A stretch of 37,571 bases of DNA, taken from Streptomyces wuyuanensis (GTDB lineage Bacteria > Actinomycetota > Actinomycetes > Streptomycetales > Streptomycetaceae). The notes beneath the pieces are model-generated. The model did no database searches. It saw only the letters and a program-made list of their open reading frames with translations, and was not told the DNA's origin. A program made the translations under genes and the position numbers. The DNA lies in the NCBI RefSeq assembly GCF_900103455.1, contig NZ_FNHI01000029.1, positions 1 to 37,571 of the forward strand, written 5' to 3'. This document shows, one piece after another, positions 6,877 through 14,732 of this stretch; within the stretch, counting starts at the first letter, position 1, and the number at the start of each line of letters is the position of its first letter.

Positions 6877-7585
6877 CGACTGCACACCCACACCTGGGGC
6901 GAGGGCGACCGCGTCACCCTGCTCGTCCACGGCATCATGGCCGACCACCGCACCCGGAGGAGGGTGGGGCCCGCGCTCGGCGGCCGGGGCTACCGGGTCG
7001 TCGCCGTCGATCTGCGCGGCCACGGCCTCAGCGGGCGGGCCGGCTCGTACACGGCACAGGACCATGCCGACGACCTGGCCGAGACCCTGCCGCGGGGCGC
7101 CGAGCTCGCCCTCGGGCACTCGCTCGGCGGGCTCACGCTGTCCCTCGCGGCGGAGCGGCTGGCTCCGCGGCGGGCCGTGTACGCCGAGCCCGCCTGGTAC
7201 CTCGGGGTGCGGGAGAAGGGGACGGCTTCGACCCCGCCCATTTCGCCGAGCTCAAGTCGATCGCGACGCGTGACGTCGTCGAGATGCTGAACCGAGATGC
7301 CGAACCCGCGCTGGGAACGCGAGGACGTCGACGTCGAGCCGGAGGCCCTGGCCCTCTGGGACGAGTCGAGGGCTCGCCGGATCGGCCGGCCTGGATCTGC
7401 TGCCCGCGGAGCCGGTTGTGCCGTCGCTGGTCCAGCTCGCCGACACCAGTCTCCCGATGCCGCCGGAACGGGCGCGGGCGCTCGCCACCCGGGGCTTCGA
7501 ACTCCGTACGGTCAAGGGCGCCGGGCACGCCCTGCACCGCGACGACTTCGACGGGTTCACGGCCTCGCTGGAGGGCTGGATCTGA
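6877..7585 (+). pseudogene. Alpha/beta hydrolase, frameshifted pseudogene
   Basis: Three frames together spell one alpha/beta hydrolase. The first carries RLHTHTWGEGD, the oxyanion VHGI and the nucleophile elbow GHSLGG. The second carries GDGFDPAHFAELKSIATRD, the third NPRWEREDVDVEPEALALWD, and the last GLDLLPAEPVVPSLVQLADT with the catalytic-His region GAGHALHRDDFDGF. Breaks occur near 7218-7221 (one G short in a G run), at 7281-7306 (a 13-bp duplication, GAGATGCYGAACC twice) and near 7375-7388. No credible start codon or ribosome site precedes the first frame. Its end overlaps the convergent PARG gene by 29 bases. Sequencing error could explain single-base breaks but not the 13-bp duplication. 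Confidence 0.8.
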
Positions 7586-8426
7586 GGGCGGGACCGGCCG
7601 CCGTGCCCTCCGGGAAGGCCTCCCGGAACGCCCCGAGCGTCCGCGCCTCCCGCGTCCGGTCCAGGACCGCGAAGACGATCTCGTCGAAGTGCCCGGAGAA
7701 GCGGCCGTTCCCGGTGAGCAGCGCCCTGAACGCGCCCGCGACCCGCGCCGGGTCGTTCCGGAAGACCCCGCAGCCCCAGGCGCCCAGGACGAGCCGCCGG
7801 TAGCCCGTCACCGCGGCGGTCTCCAGCACCCGCTCGGCCCGGGAGGCCAGGGCCGCCGGTATCCGGCCGGCCAGCTCCGGCGTGCGGGCGGTGATCACGC
7901 CCGCGTTGGGCGCGGGCGAGGTGAGGAACCCGACCGTGAACGGCGCGTCGAGGAGCCCGCCGCGCTCGTCCCGGAACACCGGCACGCCGGGCGAGTGGAT
8001 CACCCGGTCGGAGTAGAAGGGGTTCCGGTCCGCACGGTGGTGGGCGTAGAAGCCGGGGACGGCCAGCAGCGTGGTGTAGAGCGCGGAGGCGCGGCACAGC
8101 GCTTCCTCCTGCGCCTGGGCGCCGTTGAGGTACCCGCCGCCGGGATTGCGGGCCGAGGCGAAGTTCAGGACCGCGACCGGACCGGCGTCCCGGACGGCCA
8201 GCCGCCTCGCGGCCGACAGGCTGCTCTCCCCGGTGACCTCGCTTAGGCTGAAACGGTCCGTGTCGGGGACCACCGGCACGGGCTCGGGCCCGAACATCCG
8301 TGTCCCCTCGACCGCGGCGGACAGACCCCCGCCGATCGTCACCGTGCGGCCGCCCGGTGCCCGGTAGCGACCTGCTTCGACGATCTCCTGGGTCTGCCGT
8401 GCGATCCCCCGCAATCGTGCACTCAT
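7557..8426 (-). CDS. TIGR02452/DUF2263 family protein, bacterial-type poly(ADP-ribose) glycohydrolase
   Basis: A 289-residue macrodomain-like protein. The signature NPGGGYLNGAQAQEEALCR, with GGG at 96-98 and QEE at 106-108, matches the GGG-X6-8-QEE catalytic loop of PARG enzymes, the second Glu being the acid that removes ADP-ribose. Further family segments are VGFLTSPAPNAG, LGAWGCGVFRNDP and the closing VFAVLDR. The likely role is hydrolysis of protein-linked ADP-ribose in the cytoplasm, but bacterial targets are poorly known. The ATG gives MSARLRGIARQTQEIVEAG, the normal family start. It is divergent from egtA. Confidence 0.88.
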   Translation of the reverse strand: MSARLRGIARQTQEIVEAGRYRAPGGRTVTIGGGLSAAVEGTRMFGPEPVPVVPDTDRFSLSEVTGESSLSAARRLAVRDAGPVAVLNFASARNPGGGYLNGAQAQEEALCRASALYTTLLAVPGFYAHHRADRNPFYSDRVIHSPGVPVFRDERGGLLDAPFTVGFLTSPAPNAGVITARTPELAGRIPAALASRAERVLETAAVTGYRRLVLGAWGCGVFRNDPARVAGAFRALLTGNGRFSGHFDEIVFAVLDRTREARTLGAFREAFPEGTAAGPALRSSPPARP

Positions 8427-8523
8427 GCCCGGAATCCTCAGTGATCAAGGAGGCGCCCCGCAAGCCGTTTTCGCCCCGCTCACCCCGCTCGGAGGCCGGG
8501 ACCGACCCGCCTCAGGGGCACTC

Positions 8524-8552
8524 TTGTGCGAACCGCAGCGGTGGCATTAGGT
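8524..8552 (+). promoter_or_regulatory. Possible housekeeping promoter of the egt operon
   Basis: TTGTGC (8524-8529), 17 bases, TTAGGT (8547-8552). This is a fair match to the HrdB-type TTGACN-N17-TANNNT, and sits about 35 bases upstream of the egtA ATG. Only one candidate was found, and it is imperfect at both boxes. Confidence 0.4.
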
Positions 8553-8590
8553 GGACGGAACGCCTTCGAGTTCGACAGGAGGAGTCGATC

Positions 8591-9859
8591 ATGGCAGCAC
8601 CCGACCGCGGGGGCAGCGGCCCGCCGCTCTCCGAGGACGACGCCGAAGAACTGCTCCGATGTATCTGCTTCAAGACGGGCCCCCCTCGCACCGTCGGGGT
8701 GGAGCTGGAATGGCTCGTGCACGACCGGCACCTGCCGCACCTGCCCGTCGACGAGGCCCGTCTCGACCGGGCCTTCGCCGGACTCCGGGGCCTGGCCCTC
8801 GGTTCGGCGCTCACCTTCGAGCCGGGCGGGCAGCTGGAGCTCAGCTCGCCGCCCGCCGCGTCGCTGATGGAGTGCATCGACTCCACGGCGGCCGATCTGG
8901 CCTCCGTCCGGACCGCACTGGCCAGGTCCGGACTCACACTGACCGGTTTCGGTCACGATCCTTGGAACCCGCCCCGCCGGCTGCTGCGCGAGCCGCGGTA
9001 CGACGCCATGGAGGCGTGCCTCGACCGGACCGGCCCCGCCGGCCGGTCCATGATGTGCTCCTCCGCGTCCGTGCAGGTGTGCCTGGACGCCGGGTACGAG
9101 GAGCCGGGCCCGCTCGGGCTCGGCCGCCGCTGGCAGTTGGCGCATCTGCTGGGGGCGGTGCTCGTCGCCGCCTTCGCCAACTCCCCGGCCGGAGCGGGCG
9201 GACCCACCGGCTGGCGCTCGACCCGGCAGTCGCTCTGGGCCGACCTGGACCCGGCGCGGGCCCTGGCGCCGCCCACGGGCGTGCCGCCACGCGACGCCTG
9301 GGCCGCCCACGTGCTCGACACGCCGGTGATGTGCATCCGCGCCGCCCGGGGGCCGTGGCCCGTCCCGGAGCGGCTGACGTTCCGGGAGTGGATACGGTCC
9401 GCGGAACCCCGGCCGCCCACCCGCGCCGACCTCGAGTACCACATGACCACGCTCTTCCCGCCGGTGCGCCCGCGCGGCCACCTCGAACTGCGCATGATCG
9501 ACGCGCAGTCGGGAGAAGCGGGGTGGATGGTTCCGCTCGCCGTCACCACGGCGCTCTTCGACGACCCGGAAGCCGCCGAGACCGCGTACCGCACGGTCAA
9601 GCCGCTCGCGGAGACCGCCGGGCCCCTGCCCGCGCCCCGCAACCCCCTGTGGGTGAGCGCCGCGCGGAACGGGCTGACCGACCCCGAACTGCACGGTGCC
9701 GCCGTCAGCTGCTTTTCCGTCGCCCTGGAGGCGCTCCCCCGGCTGGGCGCCTCGCGAGTCGTACAGGACGCGGTCGCCGCGTTCCACGAACGCCATGTCC
9801 TGCCCGGCCGGTGTCCGGCCGACGACTTCTCGCTCCTCAGCAAGGAGACCAGCTCATGA
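8591..9859 (+). CDS. egtA: Glutamate-cysteine ligase EgtA (ergothioneine pathway)
   Basis: A 422-residue actinobacterial glutamate-cysteine ligase of the GCS2-like family. It makes gamma-glutamyl-cysteine, the sulfur donor used by EgtB. Family segments include VGVELEWLVHD near the N-terminus, LTFEPGGQLELSSPP, SASVQVCLD, and LRMIDAQSGE. The ATG is backed by AGGAGGAG at 8577-8584. Its stop overlaps the egtB start (ATGA), so it is the first gene of the tightly coupled egtABCD operon. In actinobacteria this enzyme also feeds mycothiol-independent thiol pools, but operon context points to ergothioneine. Confidence 0.92.
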   Translation: MAAPDRGGSGPPLSEDDAEELLRCICFKTGPPRTVGVELEWLVHDRHLPHLPVDEARLDRAFAGLRGLALGSALTFEPGGQLELSSPPAASLMECIDSTAADLASVRTALARSGLTLTGFGHDPWNPPRRLLREPRYDAMEACLDRTGPAGRSMMCSSASVQVCLDAGYEEPGPLGLGRRWQLAHLLGAVLVAAFANSPAGAGGPTGWRSTRQSLWADLDPARALAPPTGVPPRDAWAAHVLDTPVMCIRAARGPWPVPERLTFREWIRSAEPRPPTRADLEYHMTTLFPPVRPRGHLELRMIDAQSGEAGWMVPLAVTTALFDDPEAAETAYRTVKPLAETAGPLPAPRNPLWVSAARNGLTDPELHGAAVSCFSVALEALPRLGASRVVQDAVAAFHERHVLPGRCPADDFSLLSKETSS

Positions 9860-11169
9860 CCGAGACCCCGGTGGCCACCGACGACGTGCTCCGCAAGCGC
9901 GCCCTGGAGGCGCTGAACACGGCCCGGGCCCGAACCAGGCTGCTGACGGAGTGCGTCGACGACCGCGAACTCACCGCCCAGCACTCCCCCTTGATGTCTC
10001 CGCTCGTCTGGGACCTCGCGCACATCGGGAACCAGGAGGAGCAGTGGCTCCTGCGGGCCGTCGCCGGGCGGGACCCGATCCGGCCCGAGATCGACTCGGT
10101 GTACGACGCCTTCGAGCACCCGCGTGCCGAGCGCCCGACCCTGCCGTTGCTGTCCCCCGCCGAGTCCCGGACGTACGCCTCCGACATCCGCGGCCGGGTG
10201 CTGGACGTCCTGGAGGCGCACCCGCTGCACGGCAGCCCGCTCGTGGACTCCGCGTTCGCCTTCGGGATGATCGCGCAGCACGAGCAGCAGCACGACGAGA
10301 CCATGCTCATCACCCACCAGCTGCGGCGCGGCCCTGCGGCGCTCGACGCGCCCGAGCCGCCCGGGGGCGGCACGGCCGGGCTGCCGGCCGAAGTGCTCGT
10401 GCCGGCGGGCCCGTTCACCATGGGCACCTCGGCCGAGCCGTGGGCCCTGGACAACGAGCGGCCCGCACACCACCGCCATGTGGACGCCTTCTTCATCGAC
10501 ACCACCCCCGTCACCAACGGCGCCTTCCAGGCGTTCGTCGCGGACGGCGGCTACACCGACGAGCGGTGGTGGGCGCCCGAGGGCTGGGACCAGATCCGCA
10601 GGCACGACATCGGCGCGCCGCTGTTCTGGCGGCACGAGGGCGGGCAGTGGCTGCGCCGCCGGTTCGGGGTGACCGAGCCGGTGCCCGAGGACGAGCCGGT
10701 GCTGCACGTCAGCTGGTACGAGGCGGACGCCTATGCGCGCTGGGCGGGCCGGCGGCTGCCGACGGAGGCGGAGTGGGAGAAGGCGGCGCGGCACGACCCC
10801 GCGTCCGGCCGTTCGCGCCGCTATCCGTGGGGCGACGAGGACCCGACGCCCGAGCGGGCCAATCTGGGGCAGCGCCATCTGCGGCCCGCGCCCGCCGGGG
10901 CGTATCCGGAGGGTGCTTCACCGCTCGGGGTACGGCAGTTGATAGGCGACGTCTGGGAGTGGACGGCCGGCGACTTCCTGCCCTACCCGGGATTCGCGCC
11001 GTTCCCGTACCGCGAGTACTCCGAGGTGTTCTTCGGTCCCGGGTACAAGGTGCTGCGGGGCGGCTCGTTCGCCGTGGACGCGGTGGCCTGCCGGGGCACG
11101 TTCCGCAACTGGGACCTTCCGGTGCGCCGGCAGATCTTCTCCGGGTTCCGTACCGCCCGGGACGCGTGA
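9856..11169 (+). CDS. egtB: EgtB, iron-dependent sulfoxide synthase
   Basis: A 437-residue non-heme iron enzyme that joins gamma-glutamyl-cysteine to the imidazole C2 of hercynine with O2. The N-terminal DinB-like helical domain carries the iron ligands: H56 in LAHIGNQEEQ, and H142 and H146 in QHEQQHDETM. The C-terminal formylglycine-generating-enzyme-like domain begins near residue 175 (VPAGPFTMGT) and contains HVSWYEADAYARWAGRRLPTE in two stretches, then DVWEWT and the closing RGGSFA..C..FRNW..P. Length is typical. The start overlaps egtA by 4 bases and the stop shares a base with the egtC ATG (TGATG). Confidence 0.95.
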   Translation: MTETPVATDDVLRKRALEALNTARARTRLLTECVDDRELTAQHSPLMSPLVWDLAHIGNQEEQWLLRAVAGRDPIRPEIDSVYDAFEHPRAERPTLPLLSPAESRTYASDIRGRVLDVLEAHPLHGSPLVDSAFAFGMIAQHEQQHDETMLITHQLRRGPAALDAPEPPGGGTAGLPAEVLVPAGPFTMGTSAEPWALDNERPAHHRHVDAFFIDTTPVTNGAFQAFVADGGYTDERWWAPEGWDQIRRHDIGAPLFWRHEGGQWLRRRFGVTEPVPEDEPVLHVSWYEADAYARWAGRRLPTEAEWEKAARHDPASGRSRRYPWGDEDPTPERANLGQRHLRPAPAGAYPEGASPLGVRQLIGDVWEWTAGDFLPYPGFAPFPYREYSEVFFGPGYKVLRGGSFAVDAVACRGTFRNWDLPVRRQIFSGFRTARDA

Positions 11170-11924
11170 TGTGCCGTCATATCGCCTTCCTCGGGGTGCC
11201 GACGGCGCTGGGCGAACTGCTGGTGAGGCCGCCGCACGCGCTGCTGCGGCAGTCCTGGGCGCCGCGCCGGCAGCGGTACGGGACGGTGAACGCGGACGGT
11301 TTTGGAGTGGGCTGGTACGCCGAGGGCGACCCGGTGCCGGCCCGCTACCGGCGTACCGGGCCGATGTGGGCCGATCCGTCCTTCGCCGATCTGGGCCGGG
11401 TGGTCCGCAGCGGGGCGCTGCTGGCCGCCGTCCGGGACGCGACGGAGGCCGGCGCGGACGGCGAGGCCGCGGCCGCCCCGTTCTCCGCCGGGCCCTGGCT
11501 GTTCAGCCACAACGGCGCCGTACGGGGCTGGCCCGGAAGCATGGCCGCGCTCGCGGCCGCACTGCCCGCGACGGAGCTCCTGTCGCTGGAGGCGCGCTGC
11601 GATTCCGCGCTGGTGTGGGCCATGGCGCTGCACCGGCTGCGGGACGGTGACGAGCCGGGCCAGGCCCTGGCCGACACCGTGCTCGACGTGGCCCGGGCCG
11701 CGCCGGACTCCCGGCTCAATCTGCTGCTGACCGACGGTGTGACGATCGCCGCGACCGCCTGGGGCGACACGCTCTGGTACCTGGCCGAGCCCGGCCGGGG
11801 CACGGTCGTGGCATCGGAGCCGTACGACGACGATCCCCGCTGGTGCGAGGTGCCCGACCGGGCGCTGCTCACGGCCACCCGCACCGATGTACTACTGACC
11901 CCGCTCAAGGAGCCGTCCGAGTGA
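11169..11924 (+). CDS. egtC: EgtC, class II glutamine amidotransferase
   Basis: A 251-residue Ntn-hydrolase that removes glutamate from the gamma-glutamyl-hercynylcysteine sulfoxide made by EgtB. Cys2, in MCRHIAFLG, is the expected N-terminal nucleophile after Met removal. NADGFGVGWY and FSHNGAVRGW are the class II amidotransferase core motifs, and SLEARCDSALVWAM is typical of EgtC. It starts inside the egtB stop and overlaps egtD by 4 bases (GTGA), indicating translational coupling. Confidence 0.93.
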   Translation: MCRHIAFLGVPTALGELLVRPPHALLRQSWAPRRQRYGTVNADGFGVGWYAEGDPVPARYRRTGPMWADPSFADLGRVVRSGALLAAVRDATEAGADGEAAAAPFSAGPWLFSHNGAVRGWPGSMAALAAALPATELLSLEARCDSALVWAMALHRLRDGDEPGQALADTVLDVARAAPDSRLNLLLTDGVTIAATAWGDTLWYLAEPGRGTVVASEPYDDDPRWCEVPDRALLTATRTDVLLTPLKEPSE

Positions 11925-12883
11925 GCCCGTTCCAGCTGACCCGCACCCTGCCCGAGGACGCCACGAGTGCCGCGCTGCGCGCCGATGTGCAGCACGGCCT
12001 GACCCGTACGCCCAAGGAGTTGCCGCCGAAGTGGTTCTACGACGCTCGCGGCAGTGGGCTGTTCGAGGAGATCACCCGGCTGCCCGAGTACTACCCGACG
12101 CGCGCGGAGCGGGAGATCATCTCCGGCCGGGCCCGGGACATCGCCGCCGCGACCGGCGCCCGCACCCTGGTGGAGCTCGGCTCCGGCTCCTCGGAGAAGA
12201 CCCGTTTCCTGCTCGACGCCCTGCCGGAGCTGCACAGCTACGTCCCGGTGGACGTGAGCGAGAGCGCGCTGACCGGGGCCGGCGAGTCGCTTCTGGCGGA
12301 CCGTCCCGGGCTCCATGTGCACGCGCTGATCGCGGACTTCACCCGCGTACTCGCCCTGCCGGACACCCCGGGTCCGCGGCTCGTCGCGTTCCTGGGCGGC
12401 ACGATCGGCAATCTGCTGCCCGACGGGCGCGCGGAGTTCCTGCGGTCCGTGCGCGCGCTCCTCTCCCCCGGGGACGCGCTGCTGCTCGGTACGGACCTGG
12501 TGAAGGACGAGCGGGTGCTGGTGGCCGCGTACGACGACGCGGCAGGTGTCACGGCGGAGTTCAACAAGAACGTGCTCGCCGTGGTCAACCGGGAGCTGGG
12601 CGCGGACTTCCCCCTCGACGGCTTCGACCACGTCGCCGTCTGGAACGCGCGGGAGGAGTGGATCGAGATGCGTCTGCGCGCACGCGAGGCGGTGAATGTG
12701 AAGATCCGTGAGCTGGACCTCGTCGTGCCGTTCGAGTCGGGCGAGGAGATCCGCACGGAGGTGTCGGCGAAGTTCCGTCAGGAGGGGGTGCGTTCGGAGC
12801 TCGCGGCCGCCGGGATGAAGCTGACCGAGTGGTGGACGGACGCGGAGGGCAGATTCGCCCTGTCCCTGTCGACGGCGGTCTGA
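11921..12883 (+). CDS. egtD: EgtD, L-histidine N-alpha-methyltransferase
   Basis: A 320-residue SAM-dependent enzyme that trimethylates histidine to hercynine, the first committed step of ergothioneine synthesis. Diagnostic stretches are PPKWFYDARGSGLFEEIT, LPEYYPTRAE, the SAM loop VELGSGSSEKT (residues 84-94), FLGGTIGN, and FNKNVLAVVNRELGADF. The GTG start overlaps the egtC stop; no independent ribosome site is seen, in line with coupling. egtE, the PLP lyase for the last step, is not in the window. The last 106 bases overlap the antisense acyltransferase gene. Confidence 0.95.
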   Translation: MSPFQLTRTLPEDATSAALRADVQHGLTRTPKELPPKWFYDARGSGLFEEITRLPEYYPTRAEREIISGRARDIAAATGARTLVELGSGSSEKTRFLLDALPELHSYVPVDVSESALTGAGESLLADRPGLHVHALIADFTRVLALPDTPGPRLVAFLGGTIGNLLPDGRAEFLRSVRALLSPGDALLLGTDLVKDERVLVAAYDDAAGVTAEFNKNVLAVVNRELGADFPLDGFDHVAVWNAREEWIEMRLRAREAVNVKIRELDLVVPFESGEEIRTEVSAKFRQEGVRSELAAAGMKLTEWWTDAEGRFALSLSTAV

Positions 12884-13740
12884 GCGGGAACCGCCCGCGG
12901 CCGGGGGAGTACCGGGTGCGGGGCGGCGGTGCCGTCGGGCGCCGCCGTCCCGCCGAGGGCACGCCGGGCGGCCAGGGCGAGTGTGCGCCGGTCGGGGTGG
13001 GCGCCGGCGGGGATCGGCGGCAGGACCGTGATCTCCGCGGTCAGCCCGGCGGTGGTCGCGACCCGCCAGAGCGAGGCGCCCAGCGCGTCGTCACCCACGA
13101 ACGCGGCCGCCCCGAGCGGCCCGTAGGCGATCCGCACGGGTTGCACGTCCGCGCCCGCGTCGAGCGCCGCCTGGAACGCGGCGTGGCGGAAACGGCCCCA
13201 CTCCCGGCCGCACCAGGTGGAGCCCTCGGGGAACACGATCACCCGCGAGCCGCGCAGGAGCGCGCCGGCCATCGCCCCGACGACCGCCGGGAGTTCCCGC
13301 AGGCGGTCGCGGTCCACGAACAGGGTTCCGCCGAGCCGGACGAGCGGGCCGAGCACGGGCCACAGCCGCACCTCGCGCTTGGCGAGCATCCGGCCGGGCA
13401 GGACCGAGGCGACGAGCGGGACGTCCAGCCACGAGATGTGGTTGGGGACGACGAGTGTCCCCGGCCCGGGCCGACCGGGCTCCCGCCGCCCGGGGACGGT
13501 GCCCGTCACCCGGATCCGTACACCGAAGGCCCGCATCACCGCGCGGCACCACGGGCCGACGAGACGGGCGCGGCCGGCCGGGCCCAGCGGGATCGCCACC
13601 GGGGCCAGCACGACGCCCGCGAGGACCACCACCATGCCGGCGGCCAGGCGGAGGACCGCGGTGGTCCGGCGCACGGTCGGCCACCGCCCGGTCGCGCAGT
13701 CGGCCGGCGTGCAGGGGGCGGTGGGCAGCCAGACGCTCAT
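12778..13740 (-). CDS. olsA: 1-acyl-glycerol-3-phosphate-type acyltransferase, OlsA-like
   Basis: A 320-residue PlsC-family acyltransferase. One membrane helix is evident at about residues 28-55 (TAVLRLAAGMVVVLAGVV). The catalytic HX4D motif is in PNHISWLD and the substrate motif is FPEGST. Its ATG overlaps the upstream olsB-like stop by 4 bases, so the pair is coupled. OlsB makes lyso-ornithine lipid and OlsA adds the second acyl chain, giving the phosphorus-free membrane lipid. General lysophosphatidate activity is the alternative. The C-terminal 35 residues are read antisense to egtD and look low-complexity; the gene's true functional end may be earlier although no earlier stop exists. Confidence 0.8.
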   Translation of the reverse strand: MSVWLPTAPCTPADCATGRWPTVRRTTAVLRLAAGMVVVLAGVVLAPVAIPLGPAGRARLVGPWCRAVMRAFGVRIRVTGTVPGRREPGRPGPGTLVVPNHISWLDVPLVASVLPGRMLAKREVRLWPVLGPLVRLGGTLFVDRDRLRELPAVVGAMAGALLRGSRVIVFPEGSTWCGREWGRFRHAAFQAALDAGADVQPVRIAYGPLGAAAFVGDDALGASLWRVATTAGLTAEITVLPPIPAGAHPDRRTLALAARRALGGTAAPDGTAAPHPVLPRPRAVPAQTAVDRDRANLPSASVHHSVSFIPAAASSERTPS

Positions 13741-14513
13741 TTCACCGGCGCCAGGGAGAGGAAGTGGCGCAGGTAGCGGGGGTTGGTGCGGCGCAGCGAC
13801 AGCAGGACGTAGAGGTCGGCGACGCCGAAGTCGGGGTCGTGGGCGGGCGCGCCGCAGATCCAGGCGCCGAGGCGGAGATAGCCGCGCAGCAGCGGCGGGA
13901 GCTCGGTACGGCCCTCGGGGCGGGCGATGCCGTCGGCGCTCCACAGCTTGTGCGGGGTGACCCAGTAGTCCTCCGGGGCGAGGTGCTTCGCCTTGACGGC
14001 GTCCCAGGTCGCGGCGGCGAGCGCGCCACCGTCGGCGAGCGGGACCGAGCAGCAGCCGGACAGCCAGGTGTGGCCGGTGCGCGTCATGTAGCGGGCGAGC
14101 CCGGCCCAGATGAGGGCGATGACGGCGCCGTTGCGGTGGGCGGGGTGGACGCAGGAGCGGCCCACCTCGACCAGGTCGTCGCGGATGGGGGCCAGCCGGG
14201 ACAGGTCGAACTCGGTCTCGGAGTAGAGCCGGCCGGCGACCCGTGCACGCTCGGGCGGCAGCACCCGGTAGGTGCCGACGACCTCCCCGGTTTCCTCGTG
14301 GCGCACCAGGATGTGGTCGCAGTACGCGTCGAAGGCGTCGATGTCGAGCCCGGGTTCGGGACCTTCGAGACGGGCGCCCATCTCCCCGGCGAACACCTGG
14401 TGGCGCAGCCGCTGCGCGGCCCGTACGTCCTCCTGGTCACGGGCGAGCGACACCACGTAGCGGGGCTCGGCCGCAACGAGGGGGGCGGGGACGACGGCTG
14501 GCGATGCGGGCAT
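13737..14513 (-). CDS. olsB: GNAT-fold N-acyltransferase, OlsB-like ornithine lipid synthase
   Basis: A 258-residue member of the hemolysin-like/OlsB GNAT family. Features are RAAQRLRHQVFAGEMGA near residue 33, DAYCDHILVRHEETGEVVGTYRVL, and VEVGRSCVHPAHRNG with the acyl-donor loop, then LYVLLSLRRTNPRYLRHFL at the end. The family transfers 3-hydroxyacyl groups from ACP to the alpha-amino group of ornithine. It is followed by the OlsA-like gene with a 4-base overlap. The ATG has AGAGGAGACC upstream. Both genes oppose the egt operon. Confidence 0.8.
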   Translation of the reverse strand: MPASPAVVPAPLVAAEPRYVVSLARDQEDVRAAQRLRHQVFAGEMGARLEGPEPGLDIDAFDAYCDHILVRHEETGEVVGTYRVLPPERARVAGRLYSETEFDLSRLAPIRDDLVEVGRSCVHPAHRNGAVIALIWAGLARYMTRTGHTWLSGCCSVPLADGGALAAATWDAVKAKHLAPEDYWVTPHKLWSADGIARPEGRTELPPLLRGYLRLGAWICGAPAHDPDFGVADLYVLLSLRRTNPRYLRHFLSLAPVK

Positions 14514-14732
14514 GGCGGTCTCCTCTGCCGGAACGGTGGGACCGGGCCGCGCCTGCGGCGGTCCGGCCCCTAACTAATTCCGTGACCGGCTGGATTCGAC
14601 ATGACGGTGGCGCGGAGCGCGGATGTGCGCCAACTGAATGCCGGGAGACCTCGTGCGGGGCGGCTCCCCTTGCCCGCCCGCACCCGCGCCCGATCCCGTT
14701 CCCGCGCGCCCGCCGCGCGCCGCTCGCCGGGG

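Noticed and set aside
8551..9855. Upstream part of a long open frame continuous with egtB
   Set aside because: This is a shadow of egtA. EgtB similarity starts only at the ATG at 9856, which has the expected 4-base overlap.
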